Shown here: positions 17,401 through 28,480 of the stretch, one piece after another | Numbering within the stretch: the first letter of the stretch is position 1 | Layout of the letters: every line of letters begins with the position of its first letter | From: Panacagrimonas sp052387695 | GTDB taxonomy: Bacteria > Pseudomonadota > Gammaproteobacteria > Nevskiales > Nevskiaceae | Length of the DNA: 64,000 nt | Assembly (NCBI GenBank): GCA_052387695.1 | Contig: JBQTIX010000032.1 | Coordinates: forward strand, 1-64,000 | Reading direction: 5' to 3' | Made by a program: the position numbers and the translations under genes | Notes under the pieces: generated by a model | What the model was told of the DNA's origin: nothing | The model's database searches: none | Seen by the model: only the letters and a program-made list of their open reading frames with translations

Positions 17401-20400
17401 GGTCGCGAACGACGGCGCCTTATCGGACCAGTTCGGTGGAGCTCTCTCACTGTCGGATAACGCAATCGCGGTTGGCGCGCCTGGCGACGACATCGGTAGT
17501 AACCTCGACCAAGGCTCGGCGTACATCTTTCTTCGAAGCGGCACGAGTTGGTCACAGCAGGCCAAAGTAGTTGCTAGCGACGGTGCGGAGGAAGACCGGT
17601 ATGGCCAAGCTCTCGCGCTTTCGGGTAATACGGTCTTCGTCGGCTCTCCTAATGATGACAACTCTTCCGGTAGCAACGCTGGCGCAGCGTACGGTTATCG
17701 GATTGCGGCGGACTACGGCGACGCGCCCGACCCGACCTATCCGACGCTGCTTGCCAACGACGGCGCCCGGCATTTCATCAACGGCCCCAAGCTGGGCACC
17801 GCGATCGACGCCGAAACCGACGGCCAGCCGAATTCCGGCGCCACCGGCGACGACATTGCCGGGATCGACGACGAGGACGGCGTGGAGTTCGGCACCCTGT
17901 CTGCGGGTCAGTCCGCGACGGTGAACGTGGAGGTTACCGGCGGTCCGGCGTTGCTCGACGCCTGGGTGGACTTCAACCGCGACGGCGACTGGGCTGATGC
18001 GGGCGAGCAGATCTTCGACGACCACATCGTGCTCGATGGCGCCAACGACGGGCTGGTGTTCCAGGTTCCTGCCGGCGCCGTATCCGGGATCTCCTACGCC
18101 CGCGTGCGCCTGTCCAGCAACGGCGTTGCGGACGTGACCGGCGCCGCGGGTGACGGCGAGGTGGAAGACGAACTGGTCACCATCTCGGCCGCAACGCTCA
18201 GCGTGGCCGATGCCAGCGTGAGCGAGACCAACAGCGGCAGCACCAACCTGAGCTTCACCGTGAGCCTGTCCAGTGCCTCTGCAAGCTCCGTGTCCGTGAA
18301 CTACGCGACCGCCAATGGCACGGCGACGCTTGCGGACGCGGATTACGCCGCAGCAAGCGGCACCCTGGAATTCACCCCCGGCCAGATCAGCAAGACCGTG
18401 ACCGTGCCGGTGAATGGTGATACGAAATTCGAGCTGGATGAAACCCTGACGTTGGTCCTGTCCAGCCCGGTGGGCGCGAGCATCAGCGATGGCAGCGCGA
18501 CCGGCACGATTCTCAACGATGACCAGCGGCCTTCGATCAGCTTTGTGCCCGCGACCGCATCCGCGCTGGAATCGGCGGGCACGCTGAGCTTCACCTTGGA
18601 GCTGTCGAACCCGAGCTATGAAACCGTGACGGTGCAGCAGCTCAGCGTTTTCGGCGGAACGGCGAACGCCAGCGATTACTCGGGCCTGACCGCGTCGCCG
18701 TTTACGTTCGCGCCGGGTACGACGTCGAAGACGGTCAACCTGACGATCGTCGATGACGCCACAGACGAACCGGACGAAACCGTGATCCTGGTGGTAGGCA
18801 GCATCACCAATGCGACCGCAGGCAACAATGCGTTGACGCTCACCATTCAGGACAACGACGGCGCGCCGACGGTGAGCTTTGTCGATGCGACGCTGAGCTT
18901 CGACGAAGCGGCCGGCACGGTGACTTCGAGAATCCAGTTGTCCGCCGCGTCCGGTCAGTCGGTGAGCGTGCCGGTGACGGTGACCGGCGGCACGGCCGGC
19001 GCTGCGGACTTCGCTTTGCTGAGCGCGAGCCCGGTGACGATTCCAGCGGGTGCGACGTTCGTGGACCTGAGCCTCCAGATCACCAACGATCTTCTGGACG
19101 AGGCCGACGAGACGATCAGCTTGATGCTGGGCACGCCGACCAACGCCACCGTCACGGTGCCGTTGACGCAGACCCTCACCATCACCGACAACGACGCCAC
19201 CCCGACCGTGTCGTTCGAAATGGCCGGCGCGAGCTACGACGAGGCGGCCGGCACCGTGATGATTCCGGTGCGTCTGTCGGCGGCTTCGGGTCAACTGGTC
19301 ACGGCCGCGTTCTCGGTAGGCGGTTCCGCCACCGCGGCAGACTTCAGCACGCCCACTACGACGCCGCTGAGCTTCCCGCCGGGTTCGACCGCGGTGAACA
19401 TCGTGCTCAGCATCACCAACGATCTGCTGGACGAAGTCAACGAGACCGTGGTGTTCACGCTCGGCGCCGTGAGCAACGCGACACTCGGCACGATCCCCGG
19501 CTTCACCGCCACGATTGCGGACAACGACAACCCACCGACGGTGGCGTTCGAGATGAGTTCGCGCAGCGTGCTGGAAAGCGCGGGAACCGTGAGCGTGGAC
19601 CTGGTGTTGTCCGCGGCCAGCAGCCAGAACGTGAGCGTCTCGTTCGGGTCCGGCGGCACGGCGGGCGCGGCAGACTTCAGCGGCCTGACCGCCAGCCCCG
19701 TCACGATTCCGGCCGGATCGACGCGGGCGACGCTGTCACTCAGCGTCACCGACGACATGCTGGACGAGCCGGACGAAACCCTGAGTCTGACTCTGACCTC
19801 GGCGACCAACGCGAGCCTCGGCACACCCGCGGGCTTCACCCTCACGATTCAGGACAACGACAACCCGCCGACGGTGAGCTTTACGACGGCTGCACAGTCT
19901 GCGGATGAAGCGGACGGAACGGTGAGCGCGACGGTGCAACTCTCCTCTGCGTCCGCATTCGAGGTGACGGTGCCGGTCCTGGTGTCCGGCACGGCCGGCG
20001 GATCGGACTTCACCTTGCTGAGCGCTACGCCGGTCGTCATTCCGGCTGGAGCCACGCAGGCCACGGTTTCGGTGAACCTGCTGGATGACGCCCTGGACGA
20101 GGACGCGGAAACCATCGCCATCAGCTTGCAGCCGGCGACCAATGCGACGGTTGCGGCGCCTTCCACGCATACGATCACGATTGCGGACAACGACAACGCG
20201 CCGACGGTGGCCTTCGAGATGGCGGCCCGCAGCGTGCTGGAGAACGCCGGCACGGTCAGCGTGGACGTGGTGCTGTCCGCGGTCAGCGGCAAGAGCGTGA
20301 GCGTGTCGTTCGGGTCCGGCGGCAGCGCGGGCGCGGCTGACTTCAGCGGCCTGACGGCGAGTCCGGTGACGATTGCCGCGGGCGCGACGCGGGCGACGCT

Positions 20401-22474
20401 GTCCGTGACGATTACCAACGACGCACTGGACGAGCCGGAGGAAACGCTGCTCCTGAGTCTGCTATCCGCACTCAACGCCAGCGTCGCGGCACCGTCCGGT
20501 TTCACCCTCACGATTCAGGACAATGACAACGCGCCAACGGTGAGCTTCACGACAGCCGCGCAGTCCGTATCCGAATCGGCCGGCACCGTGACTGCGGTCG
20601 CGCAGCTTTCCGCTCCCTCCGGCTTCGACGTGAGCTTGCCGTTCTCGCTGTCGGGCACCGCGGGTGGTACGGACTTCACCTTGATGAGCGCCTCGCCGCT
20701 GGTGATTCTGGCCGGTGCGACGCAGGCCACGGTATCGGTCAGCCTGCTGGACGACGCGCTGGACGAGGACGATGAAACGGTTGCGATCAGCTTGCTGGCC
20801 GCGACGAACGCGACGGTTGCCGCGCCGTCCACACACACCATCACGATTCAGGACAACGACAACGCGCCGACCCTGAGCTTCACGGTGGCTGCGCAGTCCG
20901 CGTCCGAGTCGGCGGGCACCGTGAGTGCGATCGCACAACTGTCCGGACCGTCGGCGTTCGACGTGACGGTACCCTTCACCGTCTCCGGCAGCGTCGGCGC
21001 CTCGGACTTCACGCTGCTAAGCGCTTCGCCGCTCGTGATCCCGGCGGGCTCGATCCAGGCAACGCTGTCCGTAAGCCTGCTGGACGACGCGCTCGACGAA
21101 GCCGCCGAGACCATCGCCCTCAACTTGCAGACGGCGACCAACGCGAGCGTGATCGCACCCTCCACGCACACGATCACGATCCAGGACAACGACAACACGC
21201 CGACGGTCGCCTTCAATCTCGCGGCATCGAGCGTCAACGAGAACGCCGGCACCGTGATGGTGGGCTTCAACCTGTCCGCGGCCTCGGGCTTGCCGGTGAC
21301 GGTGCCGTTCTCTGCCAGCGGAGCGCTGGGTGCCAACGGCGCGACGGTGGGAACCTCAAGCCCGGTCGTGATTCCCGCCGGCAGTGTTGCGGGAATGGTC
21401 GCGGTGACGATTGCCAATGACACGCTCGACGAGTTCGACCAACTCCTCACGCTCACGCTGAGCGCGCCGACCAACGCGACGCTCGGTGCTCAGCCTCAGC
21501 ACGCGCTGACGATTCTCGACAACGATGCGGCGCCGTCCGTGCGCTTCAGCGTGGGGATGCAGAACGTGGGCGAGGCCGCCGGAAGTGCAAGCCTTGCACT
21601 GCAACTGTCGGCCGTGAGCGGCAAGCCGATCACGGTTCCGCTGAGCTTCGGCGGCACGGCCTCGAAACCCGGCGACTACAACGCAAGCGTCAGCAGCGTT
21701 TCGATTCCGGCGGGCAGCGCGGGCGGCAGTTTGAGCTTGAGCATCGTCAACGACACGGCGTTCGAGTCGCCCAACGAAACAGTGATGGTGACGGCACAAA
21801 GCCCGACCAACGCCAGTCTCGGAAATCCTTCGGCGCAGACCGTCACCATCGTCGATGACGATGCCCAGGCCGTATCCACCATCACCGTGGCACCCGCCAC
21901 GGCAGCGAAGCTGACCTTGAATCAGCACTGCGTTACCGCCACGACCCGTGACTCCGTCGGTACGCTCTTGCCGAATATTCCGTTGAGCTTCGCGGTGACC
22001 GGCGTCAACCCAACGACGGGAGCGGCTACCACCAGCGGCGCCGGCAGCGCGCAGTTCTGCTTCAACGGCGTGAACGGCGGCACCGACACCATCAAGGCCA
22101 GCTTCATGAGCGTGTTCGGAACCGCCAGCATCACCTGGACCAAGCGCAACACGACGCTGAAAGCCGAGCCGGTGCCGGCGGTCATCATCACCCAGGGCTT
22201 GCAGATCCGGATTCGATTCAGCCCCAAGGCCACGCTCAAGGACAGCACTACCAACACGCCGATTGCCGGACGCAGTGTGAACTTCAAGGCCAGCGACAAC
22301 ACCGCCTTGTGCACGGCCACCACCAACGCCAGCGGGGTCGCCACCTGTCAGGCGACCGTGCCCAATGCCCTGCGCATCGTCCTGGGCCTGGGATACAGGG
22401 CCAGCTTCAACGGCGACGCCAGCTACAACCCGTCCACGGCAAAAGGGGACGTCCTGGGGTTGAAGCTGTTTTGA
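14466..22474 (+). CDS. giant secreted FG-GAP / GEVED / Calx-beta repeat protein, frame broken at a G14 tract
   Basis: ATG 14466 encodes a clear signal peptide (RAALGGIFCAALSVQAA), but that frame closes shortly after the G14 run at 14560-14573. The body, about 2,630 residues, is in another frame, open from 14363 to 22474. Adding one G or losing two would join them, and the copy at 12524 shows that the joined frame is ancestral. Body order: a leader with embedded repeat DNA; about 14 FG-GAP motifs (FGFSVAVSGDTAVVG type; 15.4-17.7 kb), enough for two seven-bladed propellers; a GEVED domain (DYGDAPDPTYPTL, 17.7-18.2 kb); 11 Calx-beta repeats ending in IQDND (18.2-21.9 kb); and an Ig-like tail. 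Calx-beta and FG-GAP repeats bind calcium in known families. It is probably a surface or released adhesin. The phase may vary, the gene may be dead, or the tract may be an assembly error. Confidence 0.75.
14560..14573 (+). repeat. G14 homopolymer inside the 5' coding region
   Basis: Fourteen consecutive G residues lie just after the signal-peptide codons. The parallel copy at 12616-12631 has ordinary sequence (CAAGACCAAGGCAGCT) at this place. Tract lengths of 15 or 12 would put the signal peptide in frame with the body; 14 does not. Confidence 0.85.
14807..15004 (+). repeat. two GTAGGTCGG-type palindromic repeats inside the coding frame
   Basis: GTAGGTCGGCTCAAGCGCGAAG at 14807 and GTAGGTCGGTTCAAGCCGAAGG at 14977 enclose a third, facing arm (GCTTGACCCGACCTAC near 14930). 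These are the same elements that are intergenic elsewhere in the window. Here they are read through in frame without a stop and encode an arginine/alanine-rich insert between the leader and the first recognisable domain. Confidence 0.7.
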
Positions 22475-22493
22475 CAGGTATCTGAATCGATGT

Positions 22494-22528
22494 CCCGCCA
22501 CCGGAGCGCGGTGGCGGGCTTCATTTCT
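22494..22528 (+). terminator. Rho-independent terminator of the giant gene
   Basis: CCCGCCACC, a seven-base loop, and GGTGGCGGG form a nine-pair stem starting 20 bp after the stop codon. It is followed by CTTCATTTCTT, a T-rich tail. Confidence 0.8.
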
Positions 22529-22610
22529 TCATCCGACCCGCTACGGGAGTTGCTCGGTTGATCTGATTCGGTCTTTTCAGACAGCGGTCCGCGATCGGGC
22601 CAGCACGCTT

Positions 22611-22691
22611 GGCGGATGCGCTTCGCTTATCCGCCCTACGTCGGTGCTTGAGTCACGAATCAGTAGGGTGGATAAGCGAAGCGCATCCACC
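22611..22691. repeat. palindromic repeat (GGCGGATGCGCTTCGC family)
   Basis: GGCGGATGCGCTTCGCTTAT faces ATAAGCGAAGCGCATCCACC around a roughly 30-bp spacer with CCCTACG and GTAGGG. A closely similar element lies at 55339-55415. It sits between convergent genes and may help terminate transcription. Confidence 0.75.
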
Positions 22692-22706
22692 AAACGGCGA
22701 CGCACA

Positions 22707-24752
<2,046 letters not shown>

Positions 24753-24975
24753 GCAGGGCTCCGTGTCGATGCGGCATGGTAACGGCGGCGCGGTGGTTCG
24801 CAATCGAGTAGACTGCGGGCCGTTTGACGAGGCGCTCCGGTTGCGCCCCTGCTGTCAGAAGTCTCTGCCGCAGCAAACCCGTTGGCGCAATCCCGCGTCA
24901 CCTTCGTTTTAATCCCTGCCTGAACCGGGCCCGCGCTTTTAAGCCGCGGCGTGGCGGTTTCAGGAGTCGATATAA

Positions 24976-26328
24976 ATGAGTTTTTCCGAGCTTGGGCTCG
25001 CGCCCGAGTTGCTGCGTGCCCTCGAATCCGAGGGCTACACAGTCCCCACACCCATCCAGAAACAGGCCATTCCGATCATCCTCGCAGGCCGCGACCTGCT
25101 GGGTGCCGCGCAAACCGGGACCGGCAAGACCGCCGCATTCACGCTGCCGATCCTGCAACGCCTGAGCAACACCGCACCCTCGGTGCGACCCCGAGTCCTG
25201 GTGCTGGTGCCGACGCGTGAACTGGCCGCGCAGGTCGGCGATTCCGTCCGCACCTATGGCCGCTATCTGCCCGGCTTCAAGACCGCGACGATCTTCGGCG
25301 GCGTCGGCATGAGCCCCCAGGTGGATCAGTTCCGTCGCGGGGTGGACATCGTGGTGGCGACGCCCGGCCGTCTGCTCGATCACTTGCAGCAGCGCACCGC
25401 GAATCTTTCCGCCATCGAGGTGCTGGTGCTCGACGAGGCCGATCGCATGCTCGACATGGGCTTCATCCGCGACATTCGCAAGGTGCTCGCAGTGATTCCC
25501 AAGAAGCGCCAGAACCTGCTGTTCTCGGCGACGTTCAGTTCCGAGATTCGCGAGCTCGCCAGCGGCCTGCTGCACGACCCGGTCAGCGTCGATGTGGCGA
25601 CACGCAACTCGCCGATCGAACTGGTCGCGCAGCGCGTGCACCCGGTCGACAAGTCGCGCAAGACCGCGTTGATCGCGCACCTGGTCAAGGCCGGCGACTG
25701 GCGCCAGGTGTTGATCTTCACGCGCACCAAGCACGGTGCCAATCGACTCGCTGACCAACTTGTGCGCGAAGGCATCAATGCCGGCGCGATCCACGGCAAC
25801 AAGTCGCAGAACGCTCGCACCAAGGCCCTGGCCGATTTCAAGGCCGGCGAAGTGCGCGTGCTGGTGGCGACCGACATCGCGGCGCGCGGCATCGACATCG
25901 ACCAGTTGCCGCACGTGATCAATCACGAGCTGCCGAATGTGCCGGAGGACTACGTGCACCGCATCGGTCGCACCGGTCGAGCCGGTAACGAGGGCGAAGC
26001 GATATCCCTCGTCTGTGGCGAGGAGCGCAGCTATCTCAAGGACATCGAGCGGCTGCTGAAGCGCACGATTCCGTCGTCCACCGTCCCGGGCTTCGAACCG
26101 GGGTCCGCACCGGGTGCTGGCGAACTGGCTTCGCGCGCCTCGGCCGAGCCGGATCGTCCGCCCGCGGCGCGGCGCCATTCGACGTCGAACCACCGCAATA
26201 ACGGCGCCGGGCACGGTCAGCAGACCCGTACGGCCAAGCCGGCTGGAAATTCACAGGCCCGCCCCAAGAATCCGGGCAGACCCGCAAACCGTCACCAGGC
26301 AGGACCGCGTCCGTCCCGGGCGCGTTGA
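24976..26328 (+). CDS. rhlE: DEAD-box ATP-dependent RNA helicase, RhlE type
   Basis: 450 residues. Motifs in order: the Q motif (PTPIQKQAIP), Walker A AQTGTGKT near 45, PTREL, DEAD at about 153 (LDEADRMLDMGF), SAT near 184, ARGIDI, and HRIGRTGRAG near 328. The C-terminus after about 370 is a basic, disordered tail typical of RhlE. It unwinds short RNA duplexes in the cytoplasm, in ribosome assembly or RNA decay. AGGAG precedes ATG 24976. The next gene, 30 bp on, encodes an RRM protein, a pairing that fits RNA chaperone work, possibly in the cold. Confidence 0.93.
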   Translation: MSFSELGLAPELLRALESEGYTVPTPIQKQAIPIILAGRDLLGAAQTGTGKTAAFTLPILQRLSNTAPSVRPRVLVLVPTRELAAQVGDSVRTYGRYLPGFKTATIFGGVGMSPQVDQFRRGVDIVVATPGRLLDHLQQRTANLSAIEVLVLDEADRMLDMGFIRDIRKVLAVIPKKRQNLLFSATFSSEIRELASGLLHDPVSVDVATRNSPIELVAQRVHPVDKSRKTALIAHLVKAGDWRQVLIFTRTKHGANRLADQLVREGINAGAIHGNKSQNARTKALADFKAGEVRVLVATDIAARGIDIDQLPHVINHELPNVPEDYVHRIGRTGRAGNEGEAISLVCGEERSYLKDIERLLKRTIPSSTVPGFEPGSAPGAGELASRASAEPDRPPAARRHSTSNHRNNGAGHGQQTRTAKPAGNSQARPKNPGRPANRHQAGPRPSRAR

Positions 26329-26358
26329 ATGAAGCATGTGCAAACCAGGAGCTGAAAC

Positions 26359-26637
26359 ATGAGACGAATCTACGCTGGCAACCTTCCGCCCGACACCACC
26401 GAGAAGGAGCTGACCGAGCTGTTTTCCGCGCACGGCAAGGTCCGCTCGATCAAGCTGATGCAGGATGTCTTCTCCGGCAAGTGCAAGGGCTTCGGCTTCA
26501 TCGAGATGGAAGGCCATGAAGCCCGCGCCGCCATCGCCGGCCTTAACGGCAAGGAAATCCGCGGCAACCTGATCCGCGTCAACGAAGAGCGGAAGGACGA
26601 GAAGGTTGGCGGGCGTTACGCGGGCGGACGCCGCTAG
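26359..26637 (+). CDS. RRM-type RNA-binding protein
   Basis: 92 residues forming one RNA recognition motif: RNP2 IYAGNLP at 4-10 and RNP1 KGFGFIEM near 47-54, then a short basic glycine-rich tail (KVGGRYAGGRR). This matches the small glycine-rich RNA-binding proteins of cyanobacteria and proteobacteria that act as RNA chaperones. AGGAG precedes the start, and the gene lies 30 bp downstream of rhlE, so the two are probably co-transcribed. Confidence 0.92.
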   Translation: MRRIYAGNLPPDTTEKELTELFSAHGKVRSIKLMQDVFSGKCKGFGFIEMEGHEARAAIAGLNGKEIRGNLIRVNEERKDEKVGGRYAGGRR

Positions 26638-26658
26638 GAAAACCTGTGCAGGTCGGGC

Positions 26659-26762
26659 GTAGGTCGGCTCAAGCCCGCACGCTTTTCGCGGGCGGAGCCG
26701 ATGGACGCCCTTCGTTCCAGCGCGCGCAGTGTCGGTTCCGCCTTCGGCTTGAACCGACCTAC
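26659..26762. repeat. palindromic intergenic repeat (GTAGGTCGG family)
   Basis: GTAGGTCGGCTCAAGCCCGC at the left faces GGCTTGAACCGACCTAC at the right, with an internal CGCGGGCGGAGCCG arm. It follows the RRM gene and may end the rhlE operon. Confidence 0.7.
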
Positions 26763-26877
26763 AACAGACCTGCGAGACGGATCACCCCTACAGACTTTCT
26801 CTATAAAAAGAACCGGGCTTGCAGGGCAGGGTGCCGGGCATTGATGCTGCGCCCATCCTCCCTGCACGCCCCGTGAC

Positions 26878-28422
26878 ATGACTGCAATCGCGGACGTATC
26901 GAGCCGGCCCCAGGAATTCCTCGGCCACCCCAAGGGTCTCTACGTCTGCTTCTTCACCGAGATGTGGGAGCGCTTCTCCTTCTACGGGATGAAGGCGCTG
27001 CTGTTTCTCTACATCACCAAGTACCACCTGTTTACGGACGACGACGGCTACGACCTGCTCGGCGCCTACGGCGGGCTGGTGTACGCCATGCCCATCCTCG
27101 GCGGCCTGCTGGCGGACCGTTATCTCGGCATGCGCAAGGCGGTGGTATTCGGTGGAGTGCTGCTGGTGCTGGGCCACTTCGGCATGGCATTCGAAGGCGC
27201 AGCGGCCAGCCGCGAAGGCGGCGACATCACGCGCGACACGATGGCCTTGCAGGTGTTCTATCTGTCCCTGGCGCTGATCGTGATGGGCGTGGGCTTTCTC
27301 AAGCCCAACATCTCCACCATCGTCGGCAAGCTCTACCCGGAAAACGATCCTCGCCGTGACTCCGGCTTCACGCTGTTCTATGCCGGCATCAACGTGGGTG
27401 CGATGTTCTCCAGCCTGATCTGCGCCTGGCTCGGCGAAACCTATGGCTGGCGCTACGGATTCGGTGCGGCTGGCCTCGGCATGATGCTGGGCCTCGTGGT
27501 GTTCCTGCGCGGGCAGAAGCACCTGCTGGGCTACGCCGAGCCCGCATTTCCGGAGCGCCTGCTTGAGCGGCGCGGGCCGCTGAGTATCGAGCGCTGGATT
27601 TATCTGGGCGCGCTCGCGGGGGTGCTGGTGGTCTGGCAACTCATTCAGCGCACCTGGACCGTGCACGGCGCGATGCACGGCGTGGCCGCCGGATTCGCGA
27701 TCTGGTTCGTGTGGTTTCTTGCGCGCCGCTGCACACCGATCGAGCGTAGCCGGATGCTGTCGCTGATCGCGCTGATTCTGAGTTGCCTGGTGTTCTTTTC
27801 CTTGTATGAGCAGAGCTACGGGTCCTGGGTCGCTTTCAGCGACCGGCTGATGACCAAGAGCCTGCTCGGCTTCGAGATGACCGCAGGATCGCTGACCTTC
27901 CTGGGCGCGTTCTTCATCGTGCTGATGTCGCCCTTTTTCGCCTGGCTATGGCCCTGGCTCGATCGGCGCCGGCTCAACCCGAGCAAGCCGATGAAGAGTG
28001 CCCTGGGCCTAGCCTTCGGGGGCCTCGCCTTCCTGCCCCTGATCGCAGCCGCGAACGCGGTGGGCGACGCCACCCTGGCCAGTGTCTGGTGGCTGGTGCT
28101 GGCCTACGTGATTCTCGAAGTCGGCGAGGTGCTGCTGTCGCCGATCGGTCTGTCGGCCGTTACGCAGCTGTCGGTCGCCAGAGTGGTGAGCCTGATGATG
28201 GGCGCCTGGTTTCTCGCCACTGCGTATTCGGAAGTGCTGGCGGCAGCGTTCAGCAAGCTGGCCTCCATCGAGATTCCGGACGGCGAATCGATCGATCGGC
28301 TTGCGGCCGCGGCAAAGTACGCCGACCTGTTCGAACTGATGACCTGGGTCGGCCTTGGCGCGGGCCTGGTCGCGCTGCTGGCCGTGCCGATGATCCGGCG
28401 GGGGATGAAGGGGGTGCGGTAA
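26878..28422 (+). CDS. POT/PTR2-family proton-dependent oligopeptide transporter
   Basis: 514 residues with about 14 hydrophobic segments. It carries the POT signature EMWERFSFYGMKALL near the N-terminus (ExxERFxYYG proton-coupling motif), YGGLVYAMPILGGLLADR, and FYAGINVGAMFS (the PTR2 FYxxINxG motif). It imports di- and tripeptides with protons across the inner membrane. Two secreted peptidases follow it on the opposite strand, which suits peptide scavenging. ATG 26878 has only a weak upstream purine stretch. Confidence 0.93.
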   Translation: MTAIADVSSRPQEFLGHPKGLYVCFFTEMWERFSFYGMKALLFLYITKYHLFTDDDGYDLLGAYGGLVYAMPILGGLLADRYLGMRKAVVFGGVLLVLGHFGMAFEGAAASREGGDITRDTMALQVFYLSLALIVMGVGFLKPNISTIVGKLYPENDPRRDSGFTLFYAGINVGAMFSSLICAWLGETYGWRYGFGAAGLGMMLGLVVFLRGQKHLLGYAEPAFPERLLERRGPLSIERWIYLGALAGVLVVWQLIQRTWTVHGAMHGVAAGFAIWFVWFLARRCTPIERSRMLSLIALILSCLVFFSLYEQSYGSWVAFSDRLMTKSLLGFEMTAGSLTFLGAFFIVLMSPFFAWLWPWLDRRRLNPSKPMKSALGLAFGGLAFLPLIAAANAVGDATLASVWWLVLAYVILEVGEVLLSPIGLSAVTQLSVARVVSLMMGAWFLATAYSEVLAAAFSKLASIEIPDGESIDRLAAAAKYADLFELMTWVGLGAGLVALLAVPMIRRGMKGVR

Positions 28423-28480
28423 CCCAATGCCTACGAGCTACGAGCGTCCACGATCTTGATGAGGCATCGCGGGATCGAGG

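Noticed and set aside
17552..19294. 580-residue minus-strand frame opposite the Calx-beta repeats
   Set aside because: Its apparent repeats follow the repeats of the real gene on the other strand; no start context or domain.
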